The notes under the pieces are model-generated. The model was not told the origin of the DNA. It did not search any database and saw only the letters and a program-made list of their open reading frames with translations. The translations under genes and the position numbers were made by a program. Positions 1 through 9,084 of a stretch of DNA of 32,533 nucleotides are shown here, in pieces (positions within the stretch are counted from its first letter, which is position 1; the number at the start of each line of letters is the position of its first letter). Source of the DNA: Chitinophagaceae bacterium (GTDB taxonomy: Bacteria > Bacteroidota > Bacteroidia > Chitinophagales > Chitinophagaceae); the NCBI GenBank assembly GCA_013696395.1, contig JACCYQ010000124.1, positions 1 through 32,533 on the forward strand, in the 5' to 3' direction.

Positions 1-90
1 AGGCTGGCAAATCAAATAGATAGTAACGCTTTAACAAGAAGTCTTTTCCTTGTATTTAAAAAAATCAATCCTAAACCTGTTTATTCATAA
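1..90 (+). CDS. C-terminal tail of an unidentified protein (partial)
   Basis: Only this forward frame is open from the window edge; the other two forward frames stop within the first 21 bases. It encodes 29 residues ending in KKINPKPVYS and then TAA. The next gene starts 23 bp later on the same strand and is a glycosyltransferase, so this is probably the end of an upstream gene of the same polysaccharide locus. The tail carries no recognisable motif, so no function is assigned. Confidence 0.55.
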   Translation, partial: RLANQIDSNALTRSLFLVFKKINPKPVYS

Positions 91-113
91 ATAAATACAG
101 TAACAAAACTGAA

Positions 114-998
114 ATGGATGTTTCCATCATTATCATCAATTACAACACGTTTCAATTTACATCGGAATGCATCCGTTCTGTTATTGCATTTACAAAAAAT
201 GTGAGTTATGAAATAATATTGGTTGATAATGCATCGGTAGAATGTGATGCGGAATTGTTTGAGGAGCAGTTCCCAGGCATTATTTTAATTAAAAGCCAGG
301 TGAATGGTGGGTTCGCTTATGGGAATAACCTGGGTATTGAAAAAGCTACAGGTGATTTTATATTATTGCTGAACAGCGATACTGTTTTAATAGAAGATTC
401 TATTTCTGCATCTGTGGAATATGCAAAGCAAAATCCCAATGCGGGTGTTATAGGCTGCCGGATGACTTTTCCCAACGGCACTATCCAATATTCTGCCCGT
501 CGTTTCAGAAGTATTCAATGGGAATTACTTGACCTGTTTCGTTTTATTCCTAAATTATTGCCTTATAATAAAAGGCGGAAGCTGATGTTAGGAAAATATT
601 TTAGGCATGACGAAAATATTAATTGTGACTGGGTAAATGGAGCATTTTTTTTATTTCCTAAAAAAATATTATCTCAGTTTCCGGAAAACAAATTAGATGA
701 TCGCTTTTTTATGTATGGTGAAGATCACCTTTGGTGTGCACAAATAAAAAAACTAGGTTACCATGTGCTGTTTTTTGCCGACACTACCATCATACATATT
801 AACAGTGGGAGCACCCAAATTGAAAAGCAACTTGACCTACGTAAAACCATGATGAAGCATGAACTGGAAATTATGAAATGGAGAAAGGGTAGCGGTTTAT
901 ATTTTATAATTTTTTCGCTGATTTATATAACCAAAGAAGGAACACGCAACTTTATTAAAAAGCTTGTATATAAATCGTCAGGAAAGATGATCAGGTAA
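114..998 (+). CDS. Glycosyltransferase family 2 (rhamnosyltransferase-like)
   Basis: Probable inverting GT-A sugar transferase for cell-surface polysaccharide, acting at the inner face of the cytoplasmic membrane. Seen: the N-terminal Rossmann-like start VSIIIINYN, the nucleotide-binding segment ILVDNAS (about residues 35-41), NGGFAYGNNLGI, the DXD-like metal site LLNSDT (about 85-90), NGAFFLFPK (about 174-182), and the acceptor/base segment FMYGEDHLW (about 201-209). A C-terminal hydrophobic stretch (about 261-276) could anchor it in the membrane. At 294 residues it has the usual size of the WcaA/rhamnosyltransferase group. An ATG start lies 23 bp after the preceding gene tail. Its 3' end overlaps the convergent GT4 gene by 21 bp. 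The donor and acceptor sugars cannot be read from sequence. Confidence 0.9.
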   Translation: MDVSIIIINYNTFQFTSECIRSVIAFTKNVSYEIILVDNASVECDAELFEEQFPGIILIKSQVNGGFAYGNNLGIEKATGDFILLLNSDTVLIEDSISASVEYAKQNPNAGVIGCRMTFPNGTIQYSARRFRSIQWELLDLFRFIPKLLPYNKRRKLMLGKYFRHDENINCDWVNGAFFLFPKKILSQFPENKLDDRFFMYGEDHLWCAQIKKLGYHVLFFADTTIIHINSGSTQIEKQLDLRKTMMKHELEIMKWRKGSGLYFIIFSLIYITKEGTRNFIKKLVYKSSGKMIR

Positions 999-2102
999 TG
1001 ATTCAATGGCTTGTTCAATAATATTTTCCCATTGGTAATATTGGTAATAAGAGGATGGGGTTTCTGAATGGTCATCGGCAAATTCAACAATAGCTTTTGT
1101 AAAAGATTGTACATCACCATCCGGTACAACCACCAGTTTATTTCCGCAAACTTCTTTTTTAACACCAGTTGCTCCACTAGTTGAACTGATGACCGTTGTA
1201 TTAAACCCAATTGATTCAATAACTTTTGTTTTAATACCCCCGCCGGTTATAACAGGATTCAAAAAAAGATTTGCTGCTTTTATAAGCTCACTGATATCTT
1301 CTACAAAACCGGTATAAATAATATGCTGATTCTTTGGGTCTGCTTCATTAGTGTAAGCTGGATTCATTCCTTTTCCACAAATAAAAATTTTAAATGGAAA
1401 TGAATTTTCTGCTGCAAGTTTGGGTACAATTAGATCCCTGATAAATAAAACAGCATCTTCATTTGGTTTGTATGATAACAAACCGGAAAATAAAAAAAGC
1501 CTGGTGTCTTCGCTTATTTTATACCGTTGTTTTATTAATTGTTGAAAAGATAATTTTTCCGCATAATCACTTACTCCATCAAAACCTGCTGTTACCAAAC
1601 AGGTATTTTCCGGGTGAATCCTAAATTCCTTGATCATTACCTGCCTGTCTTCTTCCGTGATACAAAATATTTTATCCGCATTTCTGAATGTCCATTTTTC
1701 ATAAGCTTTTAAAATGGACCACCACCATTTTCCCATTGAGCGAAAACGCTGGTATTCTATATTATGCGTATGAATAACAGTATAAATTCCTGTTAACCAT
1801 TGAAGGATCATGGCAAGCCAGCCATAATATGGATGCTCCCATATAATAGCATCATATTTATTTTTTTTAATTAAAGAATGTAATTGCCACACAAGACCAA
1901 AATCGATATACCTCGTTCTTTGTATGTTGAGGTAAGGCAAAAAGGTATAAGCATCCTCTTTGCCAGGTTTATTATCCCCTGTACTGATTACCGTTAATGC
2001 CGTTTTCATTGCAAGGTGACGGGTAAATTCAGCAATATATTTTTGTCCACCCGAAAAATAAGGAATGTACTGGTAAGGTGCTATGCAGAGGATTTTTCTC
2101 AT
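978..2102 (-). CDS. Glycosyltransferase family 4
   Basis: Predicted retaining GT-B transferase using a nucleotide sugar. Seen: N-terminal domain opening MRKILCIAPYQYIPYFSGG with the glycine-rich acceptor-side loop. The C-terminal half has the usual GT4 order: LLSYKPNEDA, then the strand IFICGKG, then NPVITGGGIKTKVIES, where the acidic residue of the family's donor-binding motif is present. The length is 374 residues. I chose the ATG at 2102 rather than the in-frame one 36 bp upstream because it overlaps the stop of the preceding YfhO-like gene as ATGA. This is typical of translational coupling, and the protein then begins directly with the first beta-strand. It probably forms an operon with that gene. 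The substrate is unknown. Confidence 0.88.
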   Translation of the reverse strand: MRKILCIAPYQYIPYFSGGQKYIAEFTRHLAMKTALTVISTGDNKPGKEDAYTFLPYLNIQRTRYIDFGLVWQLHSLIKKNKYDAIIWEHPYYGWLAMILQWLTGIYTVIHTHNIEYQRFRSMGKWWWSILKAYEKWTFRNADKIFCITEEDRQVMIKEFRIHPENTCLVTAGFDGVSDYAEKLSFQQLIKQRYKISEDTRLFLFSGLLSYKPNEDAVLFIRDLIVPKLAAENSFPFKIFICGKGMNPAYTNEADPKNQHIIYTGFVEDISELIKAANLFLNPVITGGGIKTKVIESIGFNTTVISSTSGATGVKKEVCGNKLVVVPDGDVQSFTKAIVEFADDHSETPSSYYQYYQWENIIEQAIESLPDHLS

Positions 2103-4579
2103 GCGGTATTTGCCATTTCCCTTTTTCTTTTTAACCATGCCATAGCAAGTCCGCCAATAAAAATGACCAGGATAAATATGGATGCAATAAATGAAATATT
2201 ATTTCCTGTCTTATAAGAATCAGGTTCAAAAATGAAAACAATTTTATGATTACCTGCCGGTACATTCATACCTCTTAATAAATAATTTACTTTATAGTAG
2301 GGTGTTTTAACACCGTCCAGGTAAGCGTTCCATCCATCGGCATAGTATATCTCGCTGAAAACTGCAAACTGTGGCGAAGTTGCCTGCGTGGTATATTCTA
2401 TCGTGTCATTGTCAAATCGGGTCATTTGTATGGTAGCTGATGAATCCCATTGCGGTTGTACCAAACCGGTTGCCAACTGGTTTTGGATAATAACGGTATC
2501 TTTTGGATTGAAAGTTTCCAGCGCTTTAAATTCTTCCGCTGGTCCGTTAGCCAGTTTTACATTTTTCACAAACCATGCATTTCCAGCAGCATCGGGATTG
2601 GGGATAACGCTGGGTTGCCCTGATTGCTGGTCCTGTACAATGAAATATTTTGTATTGAGCATGTTCAATACATTCATGTTGGGTCTGCCTGCAATATATC
2701 CCTCTATAACGTCCTGGTATATCCGCAATTTTGCCGCATGATATCCACCAATTGATTTATGGAAGTATGATGTACGGGCTTCGTTGAAAGCGTCTGGTGC
2801 GCTGTTAAAAACCCTGAAGTTGGGATCTTTATCCTGTAAAATAGTTTCATCAGCCGGTGTTCGGTTGAAATTCTCAAAAACCAGTTCATCTGAAGAGCGA
2901 TAATTGTCTTCATTCAGGTATTTACTGTCAATAACCAGCATTTCAATGATTGTAACTACTGCCAACACAGCAATGACTACAACTGCATTCAGGCTTTTCT
3001 TCAAGTACAGGTATAATATCCCTAATAAAACCAATGCAAACAAAAGGGTACGTATAATCTGCCCGCCAAACATTGAAGCCCGATCTTCTTTTAATCCACT
3101 TACAATGAGTCTTCCCATTTCATCACTTCCCTTTTCATCAGTATAAGCTGCCAGTATCTGGGCATCGATTGGTGAAGAGTAAGACAATGACAAATACATC
3201 AATCCAAGAACAACAAACAAACCGCCAAGGGTGTACAGGATCGTTTTAAAATGAGCTTTGACAAATTCCCTGCTGTCTGTCCGGAATAATACCTGTTGCA
3301 GTGTGATAACGGCCATAACAGGAATGGTTACCTGCGTAATGATCAGTGCCATGGAGGGTGCCCTGAACTTATTATACATTGGCAGGTATTCAAACAAAAA
3401 GGTATTAAACCCTGAAAGATTTTTACCAAACGACATCAACATCGCTAATACAGAAACGGATAAAAGTGCCCATTTCATTGGGCTTCTGATGATCACAAAT
3501 CCAATCAGGGCAAGCAATGTTATTAATACGCCATAATAAACCGGGCCTGAAGTACTTTCCAAACCTCCCCAATATTTTGGCAGGCCGGAAGCCAATTGAA
3601 TAGCATTACTTTCCGGTATACCCCTCTGTGCAAGTTTGGCAACAACAGCAGAATTTTCATCCAATGTTTCACCGCTGCTGCCACCCAAAGCAGTTGGCAT
3701 CAACATGGTTACGATTTCATACACACTATTACTGTATTGAAAAGCATAATCTGTATCCAGTCCGCTGGTTTTTACTTCTGTAACATTTCCACCAGCCACT
3801 TCCAGGTTCTTACCTCCACGCATAGTCGATTTGCTGTATTCATAAGTTGTCATCAGCGCTAACGCACTACCTGCAACGCCGGCAATAGCCGCAACGGCTG
3901 CAAGAGCCAATGAAACGGCCATGTGCTTGTATTCTTTTTGCCTTATCCACTGTACAAAGTAGGCGATAGTAATACCAATGATGATAATGAATCCATAATA
4001 ATTTACCTGAGGATGGTTCACGCCAATTTCCATATATGCAGCCAACGTTGCGATAGCAATGCCTACCCAATATCTTTTTTCAAAAATGTGTATAATGCCG
4101 GCAAGTAATGCAGGTAAATAGGCAATTGCCAGCATTTTCGTTTCATGTCCGGCATTAATAATTACCGGGTTATAAGTTGAATATGCAAATGCAAGGCTAC
4201 CTAATATCCCGATATATGGATTGATTCGAAGCGCAATGCATAAAAGATAAAAACAAATACTGGCCAGGAAAAAGTAATTAACCGGTTTAGGTAAGCCGAA
4301 CGTAATTATTTTGGTCATATCAGGCATGATGCTTTTTCCATCCATCGCAACCTGGTAATTTGGCATCCCACTGAAAAGATTGGTATTCCATAAAGGAAAA
4401 TGACCTGTACGCTCCTTGTATTCAAAAGCCCCTTGCGACATCCCTTTCCAACCCACAATATCATGCTGACTTAGTACATCTCCCTGTAATGCAGGTAAAT
4501 TAAAAAGACAGGAAACAACCAGGAAGCAAATTATAGCAACCAGGTGCGGTAACAGTTTTGAGAACAGGCCATTCTTCAT
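2099..4579 (-). CDS. YfhO-family multi-pass membrane protein (putative GT-C glycosyltransferase)
   Basis: An 826-residue integral membrane protein of the YfhO family, which is thought to have a GT-C-like fold and to decorate envelope glycopolymers using lipid-linked sugar. Seen: a first membrane helix (about residues 10-30), then an extracytoplasmic loop with QHDIVGWKGM and LFSGMPNYQ typical of Bacteroidota members. Many hydrophobic helices follow through about residue 560, and then a large soluble C-terminal region with YYADGWNAYLDG, RGMNVPAGNHKIVF and a final helix near the C-terminus with a basic tail (WLKRKRE). This order is standard for the family. The stop overlaps the start of the GT4 gene by 4 bp. 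A TTATTTTG sequence 25 bp upstream is one base off the -7 consensus. The sugar specificity is unknown. Confidence 0.85.
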   Translation of the reverse strand: MKNGLFSKLLPHLVAIICFLVVSCLFNLPALQGDVLSQHDIVGWKGMSQGAFEYKERTGHFPLWNTNLFSGMPNYQVAMDGKSIMPDMTKIITFGLPKPVNYFFLASICFYLLCIALRINPYIGILGSLAFAYSTYNPVIINAGHETKMLAIAYLPALLAGIIHIFEKRYWVGIAIATLAAYMEIGVNHPQVNYYGFIIIIGITIAYFVQWIRQKEYKHMAVSLALAAVAAIAGVAGSALALMTTYEYSKSTMRGGKNLEVAGGNVTEVKTSGLDTDYAFQYSNSVYEIVTMLMPTALGGSSGETLDENSAVVAKLAQRGIPESNAIQLASGLPKYWGGLESTSGPVYYGVLITLLALIGFVIIRSPMKWALLSVSVLAMLMSFGKNLSGFNTFLFEYLPMYNKFRAPSMALIITQVTIPVMAVITLQQVLFRTDSREFVKAHFKTILYTLGGLFVVLGLMYLSLSYSSPIDAQILAAYTDEKGSDEMGRLIVSGLKEDRASMFGGQIIRTLLFALVLLGILYLYLKKSLNAVVVIAVLAVVTIIEMLVIDSKYLNEDNYRSSDELVFENFNRTPADETILQDKDPNFRVFNSAPDAFNEARTSYFHKSIGGYHAAKLRIYQDVIEGYIAGRPNMNVLNMLNTKYFIVQDQQSGQPSVIPNPDAAGNAWFVKNVKLANGPAEEFKALETFNPKDTVIIQNQLATGLVQPQWDSSATIQMTRFDNDTIEYTTQATSPQFAVFSEIYYADGWNAYLDGVKTPYYKVNYLLRGMNVPAGNHKIVFIFEPDSYKTGNNISFIASIFILVIFIGGLAMAWLKRKREMANTA

Positions 4580-4653
4580 ACCTTATATTATTAAGCAGAC
4601 AAAATAATGGTATTTTGAATTAATAAGATATAGTAACGGTAAATTAATCGTTA

Positions 4654-5025
4654 ATGAATGTTTTAAACCCAGAAAGTTCGTTTATTCCTGTTGAAGGTTT
4701 ATTTTATATTTGGAAGATGAGATGGCTGCTTTTTTTATCCCGCCTTGCTTTAATTTGTAACCTTTTTTTCCTGTTGTCTGCATCATTGCAAGTATATGAT
4801 TGGGCACAGAATAGTGAAGTAAACAGCACTATCCTAATTATTGGTTACTTCCTTTCGCTTATCCTGAACCCGGTAACCAATTTTTGTTATTTAATGTATG
4901 CAATTTTGCGAAAGAAGATAGCCGATGTAATTCCATTATGGTTGATTATTGCCAATATTGTATTCCTGGTGATCCAGCTTTTATTCATACTACATTTAAC
5001 TGCTTCAAATAATCAGCTACAATGA
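4654..5025 (+). CDS. Small hypothetical multi-pass membrane protein
   Basis: I do not recognise a family for this 123-residue protein. It has three clear hydrophobic segments (about residues 24-50, 57-85 and 93-117) separated by short charged loops such as RKKIAD, so it should be an integral inner-membrane protein. It starts at an ATG 74 bp from the divergent YfhO-like gene. Its TGA stop overlaps the ATG of the queuosine-precursor transporter (ATGA), so the two are almost certainly co-translated. It could be an accessory subunit of that transporter or merely share its operon; no catalytic motif is visible. Confidence 0.75.
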   Translation: MNVLNPESSFIPVEGLFYIWKMRWLLFLSRLALICNLFFLLSASLQVYDWAQNSEVNSTILIIGYFLSLILNPVTNFCYLMYAILRKKIADVIPLWLIIANIVFLVIQLLFILHLTASNNQLQ

Positions 5026-5822
5026 TCCGCACTATTATTCATCAAAAACCATCTCGGTTGTTTTTAATATTGTGCGGATTTTTTATTGCCAATGCCCTGA
5101 TTGCCGAGATCATTGGTGTTAAAATTTTCTCCCTGGAAAAATCATTAGGAATTTTACCGCTCGATCTGAAAATTTGGGGTAATGTGCTTTCCATGAATCT
5201 AACTGCTGGTGTTTTATTGTGGCCGGTTGTTTTTGTTATGACGGATATCATCAATGAATATTATGGACAGAAGGGGGTAAGATTTTTATCTTTTCTCACT
5301 GCAGGTTTGATTGTTTTTGCGTTCGTGGTTTTTTATGGGGCGATGAAACTGGTACCTGCAGATTTTTTTATTACCAGTAAAGCCGGTAGTGGTGTTCCGG
5401 ATATGGAAATGGCTTATAAGGGCGTATTGGGCCAGGGCAGTAATATCATCATTGGTTCATTGGTAGCATTTGTATTAAGCCAACTGGTGGATGTATTTGT
5501 ATTTCACCGGATAAAAAAAATTACCGGGGAAAAAATGGTTTGGTTAAGGGCAACGGGATCTACTTTAGTGTCGCAATTTATAGACAGTTTCGTGGTTCTG
5601 TTTATTGCGTTTTATATTGGGAGCCGTATAAATAATCAGCAAGGAGATTTTGAGTGGCCATTCAGTTTATTCATAGCCGTTGGCATGGTGAATTATATTT
5701 ATAAATTTATCATGGCAGTTATTTTAACCCCCGTTATTTACCTTGCGCACAGATGGATCGATCGGTATTTGGGACATGAACTTGCAACAGAAATGAAGGA
5801 AGCCGCCATGAAGGATGACTAG
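5022..5822 (+). CDS. yhhQ: Queuosine precursor transporter (YhhQ/Vut_1 family)
   Basis: Inner-membrane importer of a queuosine precursor (preQ0/preQ1 in studied bacteria), feeding tRNA wobble-base modification of GUN anticodons. Seen: 266 residues with about six membrane segments, the family-typical opening with FFIANALIAEIIGVKIF, an acidic motif in a helix-loop region (VMTDIINEYYGQKGVR), the internal segment SQLVDVFVFHRIKKITG, TLVSQFIDSFVVLFIAF, and the closing NYIYKFIMAVILTPVIYL. It overlaps the preceding small membrane protein by 4 bp. No queuosine biosynthesis gene lies in the window. The symbol follows the E. coli family member; the exact substrate is inference. Confidence 0.88.
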   Translation: MIRTIIHQKPSRLFLILCGFFIANALIAEIIGVKIFSLEKSLGILPLDLKIWGNVLSMNLTAGVLLWPVVFVMTDIINEYYGQKGVRFLSFLTAGLIVFAFVVFYGAMKLVPADFFITSKAGSGVPDMEMAYKGVLGQGSNIIIGSLVAFVLSQLVDVFVFHRIKKITGEKMVWLRATGSTLVSQFIDSFVVLFIAFYIGSRINNQQGDFEWPFSLFIAVGMVNYIYKFIMAVILTPVIYLAHRWIDRYLGHELATEMKEAAMKDD

Positions 5823-5823
5823 T

Positions 5824-6288
5824 TTAAAATTTTTCTTTTAACATCCTTGCTACGATCTTATCAATCGGCAGCGTAACAACATCTTCAGAAAAATCATTCC
5901 ATTCAATACACCTGAATGATTCCGTTTCCTGTAGTAGTTCGTATTGCTGCATTTGGTCCTTATTAAATATAAAAGGCATCGTGCTTATAGAACAACGGAT
6001 AGGCTCCAGCGCTTTCACGAAATAATAAATGGATAAAATCTGGTGATCTGGGTGAAAAGCGGAAAGCTGGAAAAAATCAGTGGTATAAATATGATCACCC
6101 ACTTCAACTGAAAGTCCCATCTCTTCCTGGAATTCACGTACAAGGCAGTCCCTGGTTCCTTCGCCATATTCAAGTCCGCCACCGGGAAACTTGGTATAAT
6201 ATTCACCCCTTATAAATTCATCACTAACAATAACCTGTTTTTGTTCATTGATCAATAATCCATATACACGGATATTAAATTGCGTCAT
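5824..6288 (-). CDS. Nudix hydrolase
   Basis: Hydrolase of a nucleoside diphosphate linked to another group; the substrate cannot be predicted. The complete Nudix box GX5EX7REUXEEXGU is present at residues 37-59, including REFQEEMGL with its metal-binding glutamates. The length is 154 residues, a single-domain Nudix. The start ATG follows the CorA-type stop by one base (TGATATG), so the two genes are co-transcribed with CorA first. Its 3' end is one base from the 3' end of the convergent transporter gene. C-terminal residues include CIEWNDF, a typical extension of housekeeping Nudix proteins. Confidence 0.9.
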   Translation of the reverse strand: MTQFNIRVYGLLINEQKQVIVSDEFIRGEYYTKFPGGGLEYGEGTRDCLVREFQEEMGLSVEVGDHIYTTDFFQLSAFHPDHQILSIYYFVKALEPIRCSISTMPFIFNKDQMQQYELLQETESFRCIEWNDFSEDVVTLPIDKIVARMLKEKF

Positions 6289-6289
6289 A

Positions 6290-7228
6290 TCAGAATATTT
6301 TTTTCCGTAGAAAGAACCATCCTATGACCAATGAAATAACCATGGAAAGTATTATGGGTATCCAGAATGCATTGGGCGAATCCTGGTAGGGTAATGGCAC
6401 GTTCATCCCGTAAATGCTGGCTACCAGAACAGGGAAGGTGAGTACAATAGTGATCACTGAAAGTCGTTTCAACACTTCGTTCTGATTATTGGCAATGATG
6501 CTGGCGAATGCATCCAGTGTACTGCTTAAGATATTTGTATATATATTGGCCATTTCAAGAGCCTGGGAATTATCTACAATAAGGTCGTTCAAAAATTCCC
6601 GGTCTTCTTCCGTTAATCCTAAAAAATTGGTGCGTTCAAGTTTTAAAAAAAGCAATTCATTGGAACGGAGAGCCGTTACAAAATATACCAGGCTCTTCTG
6701 AATGCGCATTAACTGTAATAAATGCTCATTACGGTTCGAGGAATATAATTTTTGTTCAAGCAGGTTCCTCCGGTGATTAATTTCTTTCAAATGTTCCATA
6801 AAATTCTGCACCACTTTTTCAAATACTTTTAACGCCATCATATTCCTCTTTTCCGGATGACGGTTTTGAAAGGTGCTGAAAAATTTTTTCATAGCCGGGT
6901 TCTCAAATGAATTGACCGTAACAATATGATTGTGGGTTAAAATAATACAAACTGGGATGGTGATATAAAATGCATCACTATCGTTAAATGAATTGTTTTC
7001 CGTTGGTGTTTTTATTACAATGAGTTTTACATTGTCTTCCTCTTCAAAACGGGTACGTTCATCTATATCCAGTGAATCGGTCAGGAAGTCAACAGGAATA
7101 TCCAAAGTATCAGACAACTCGGTAAACTCCTCTTGTTTTAGTGGAGGCACTACATTGATCCAGATGCCATTCTCTGGCCTGTCAATTTCAACGGTCTTGT
7201 GGTTTATATTTTTTAAATACTGGATCAA
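6290..7228 (-). CDS. corA: CorA-family magnesium/divalent cation channel
   Basis: Pentameric inner-membrane channel for Mg2+ and related ions. Seen: a long soluble N-terminal domain (about residues 1-245) with charged helical segments (EHLKEINHRRNLLEQKL and neighbours). Two C-terminal membrane helices follow, the first ending in the signature GMN at residues 274-276, the second (about 287-307) followed by the basic tail LRKKIF. The 312-residue length fits the family. The start is TTG: the frame upstream is open to a TGA but holds no ATG or GTG, and no internal methionine occurs near the N-terminus. The loop after GMN (VPLPYQDSPNAF) differs from the classical GMNFxxMPE form, so ion preference is uncertain. 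Confidence 0.9.
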   Translation of the reverse strand: MIQYLKNINHKTVEIDRPENGIWINVVPPLKQEEFTELSDTLDIPVDFLTDSLDIDERTRFEEEDNVKLIVIKTPTENNSFNDSDAFYITIPVCIILTHNHIVTVNSFENPAMKKFFSTFQNRHPEKRNMMALKVFEKVVQNFMEHLKEINHRRNLLEQKLYSSNRNEHLLQLMRIQKSLVYFVTALRSNELLFLKLERTNFLGLTEEDREFLNDLIVDNSQALEMANIYTNILSSTLDAFASIIANNQNEVLKRLSVITIVLTFPVLVASIYGMNVPLPYQDSPNAFWIPIILSMVISLVIGWFFLRKKIF

Positions 7229-7293
7229 ACGAAAATTATTTGAAAGAATAAAATAAAATCAGCGCAAGTTATTGATTAATGTTCAGCATCTGT

Positions 7294-8079
7294 TTATATA
7301 CTGATATCGCCTTCAAAGACTTTTTCAGCTGGTCCTGTAAGCCAGATATTTTCAAAACCCGATTCCATTAGCCGGTCATATTCCACACTCAGCTTACCAC
7401 CCAGCGTTTGTACTTCAACCCTGTTAAAACCATTATCATTATGATAGCAAACCAAGGCTGCCGCTGTTACTCCGGTTCCGCATGAAAGTGTTTCATCTTC
7501 CACGCCACGCTCATAGGTTCTAACAATAATCTTATCTTCATTATCCACAGTTTCAACAAAATTTACGTTTATTCCTTCCAGTTCAAAATTTTTGCTGTAA
7601 CGTATATCGCGTCCTTTTTTAAATACATCTGTTGTCATCACATCTTTTACCAATTGTACATAATGCGGAGAACCGGTATTGAGCACGAAATCACCAAAAT
7701 ATTCCTTCATTTTTGGTACATCCTGCATCTGTAAACTAACCATTCCATCTTCATCAATCCTGGCTTCATGTTCGCCATCTACAGCTGTAAAAAGGTATTT
7801 ACTTTTTTTAATACCCATAGTGTTTGCAAACATAACCAGGCATCGGCCACCATTACCACACATACTTCCTTCTCGTCCATCTGAGTTATAATATTTCATT
7901 TCAAAATCATAGTTATCATGTTTGTTGAGTAACATCAACCCATCAGCGCCAATTCCGAATTTCCGGTCACATAATTTTTTTATCTGTCGTTCATCCAGGG
8001 TAAAGTATTCTCTGTTTCTGTTATCCAGGATAATGAAATCATTGCCGGTTCCCTGGTATTTATGAAAATGTATGTTCAT
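7294..8079 (-). CDS. dapF: Diaminopimelate epimerase
   Basis: Cytoplasmic, cofactor-independent enzyme converting LL- to meso-diaminopimelate for lysine and peptidoglycan synthesis. Seen: the opening FHKYQGTGNDFIILD, the first catalytic cysteine in MCGNGGRC (Cys74), and the second in SCGTGVTAAA (Cys200). This is the two-base racemase pair, so the enzyme should be active. At 261 residues it is full length. An ATG start follows the nucleoside phosphorylase stop by about 40 bp on the same strand, so they may share a transcript. No other dap genes are near. Confidence 0.96.
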   Translation of the reverse strand: MNIHFHKYQGTGNDFIILDNRNREYFTLDERQIKKLCDRKFGIGADGLMLLNKHDNYDFEMKYYNSDGREGSMCGNGGRCLVMFANTMGIKKSKYLFTAVDGEHEARIDEDGMVSLQMQDVPKMKEYFGDFVLNTGSPHYVQLVKDVMTTDVFKKGRDIRYSKNFELEGINVNFVETVDNEDKIIVRTYERGVEDETLSCGTGVTAAALVCYHNDNGFNRVEVQTLGGKLSVEYDRLMESGFENIWLTGPAEKVFEGDISI

Positions 8080-8120
8080 GATTTTATTGTTTATCCATTA
8101 AATTTAAAAACGCATAATGG

Positions 8121-8999
8121 TTATTTCTCTTGTGTCACAACGTTCAATACTTTTTCAATTAAAAGGTCCATCGCCTTATCAGCATTATTAGAAAACTCCT
8201 TTTTAACCCGGTTAGCTACAATTACACTGAGTGAGAGACAATGATGCCCAAGCATTTTTCCCAACCCATATATGGCAGATGTTTCCATTTCAAAATTGGC
8301 AATTCTGTGCTGACCAAACCTGAATTCCGTTAGCCTGTTTACCAGGTTCGGGTTTCTAAGTCCCAATCGCAGAATCCTTCCCTGGGGACCGTAAAAACCC
8401 GGGCAGGTAACCGTTATACCATGGTGAAACTCATTCCCAAAATGTTTCATCAGTGAAGGACTTCCTCCAGTAAGGGTAGGGTTAGCCATTTGTATTTCCA
8501 TTTGTGTATGGGTGACAAACGATTGTAGTAACTGGTTTTCTTCATCATTATGATCATGCCTGTAAAAGTTTAATAAATTATCGATGCCTAATCCATGAGT
8601 GGATAAAACCAGGCTGTCAACCGGGATATCTGGCTGCAATCCGCCTGCTGTTCCAATGCGAATAATATTTAGCGTTGAATGATTTTCTTTTATCATTCTG
8701 GTTGTAAAATCAATATTGGCTAATGCATCCAGTTCATTTAAAACAATATCTATATTATCGGTGCCCATGCCGGTAGAAAGTACCGTTATTCTTTTTTTTC
8801 CTATCCAGCCTGTATGGCTTACAATTTCCCGGTGTTGGTTGCTGAATTCTATATAATCAAAATGCCTGCTGATTTTTTCTACACGGGACTGATCACCAAC
8901 AGTTATAATATCCGGAGCTAGTTCTTCCGCTTTCATATCCAGGTGATATATTGCTCCACGTTGATTAATGATCAGTTCTGATTCAGCTATATACGACAT
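8121..8999 (-). CDS. Nucleoside phosphorylase (uridine phosphorylase-like)
   Basis: Phosphorolysis of nucleosides to base and (deoxy)ribose-1-phosphate in salvage. PNP/UDP phosphorylase fold: phosphate-binding start PDIITVGDQSRVEKI, STGMGTDNIDIVLNEL, the glycine-rich strand IRIGTAGGLQ, and the nucleoside-binding NFEMETSAIYGLGKMLG, where the Glu-Met-Glu of the family is present. The length is 292 residues. The order of motifs is closer to uridine phosphorylase than to trimeric purine phosphorylase, but base specificity is not proven. A CNT nucleoside permease lies elsewhere in the window (19.6-20.9 kb) and could supply substrate. The gene diverges from the tRNA-Cys gene. Confidence 0.88.
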   Translation of the reverse strand: MSYIAESELIINQRGAIYHLDMKAEELAPDIITVGDQSRVEKISRHFDYIEFSNQHREIVSHTGWIGKKRITVLSTGMGTDNIDIVLNELDALANIDFTTRMIKENHSTLNIIRIGTAGGLQPDIPVDSLVLSTHGLGIDNLLNFYRHDHNDEENQLLQSFVTHTQMEIQMANPTLTGGSPSLMKHFGNEFHHGITVTCPGFYGPQGRILRLGLRNPNLVNRLTEFRFGQHRIANFEMETSAIYGLGKMLGHHCLSLSVIVANRVKKEFSNNADKAMDLLIEKVLNVVTQEK

Positions 9000-9054
9000 C
9001 TGATAAATTGATTTTAATTTGATTTGGCTGATAGTATTACTTGTAAAAATATCC

Positions 9055-9062
9055 TATTTTCG
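9055..9062 (+). promoter_or_regulatory. Possible -7 box for tRNA-Cys
   Basis: TATTTTCG differs at one position from the Bacteroidota -7 consensus TAnnTTTG and lies 23 bp before the mature tRNA 5' end. A TTTG at 9023-9026 is too far away to be a well-spaced -33 element, so support is weak. Confidence 0.3.
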
Positions 9063-9084
9063 CAGCGGTTCAAAAATTCAAAAT

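Noticed and set aside
2099-2138. Start of the GT4 gene at 2138
   Set aside because: It would overlap the upstream gene by 40 bp with a Lys-rich leader; the ATG at 2102 gives an ATGA junction and the normal N-terminus.
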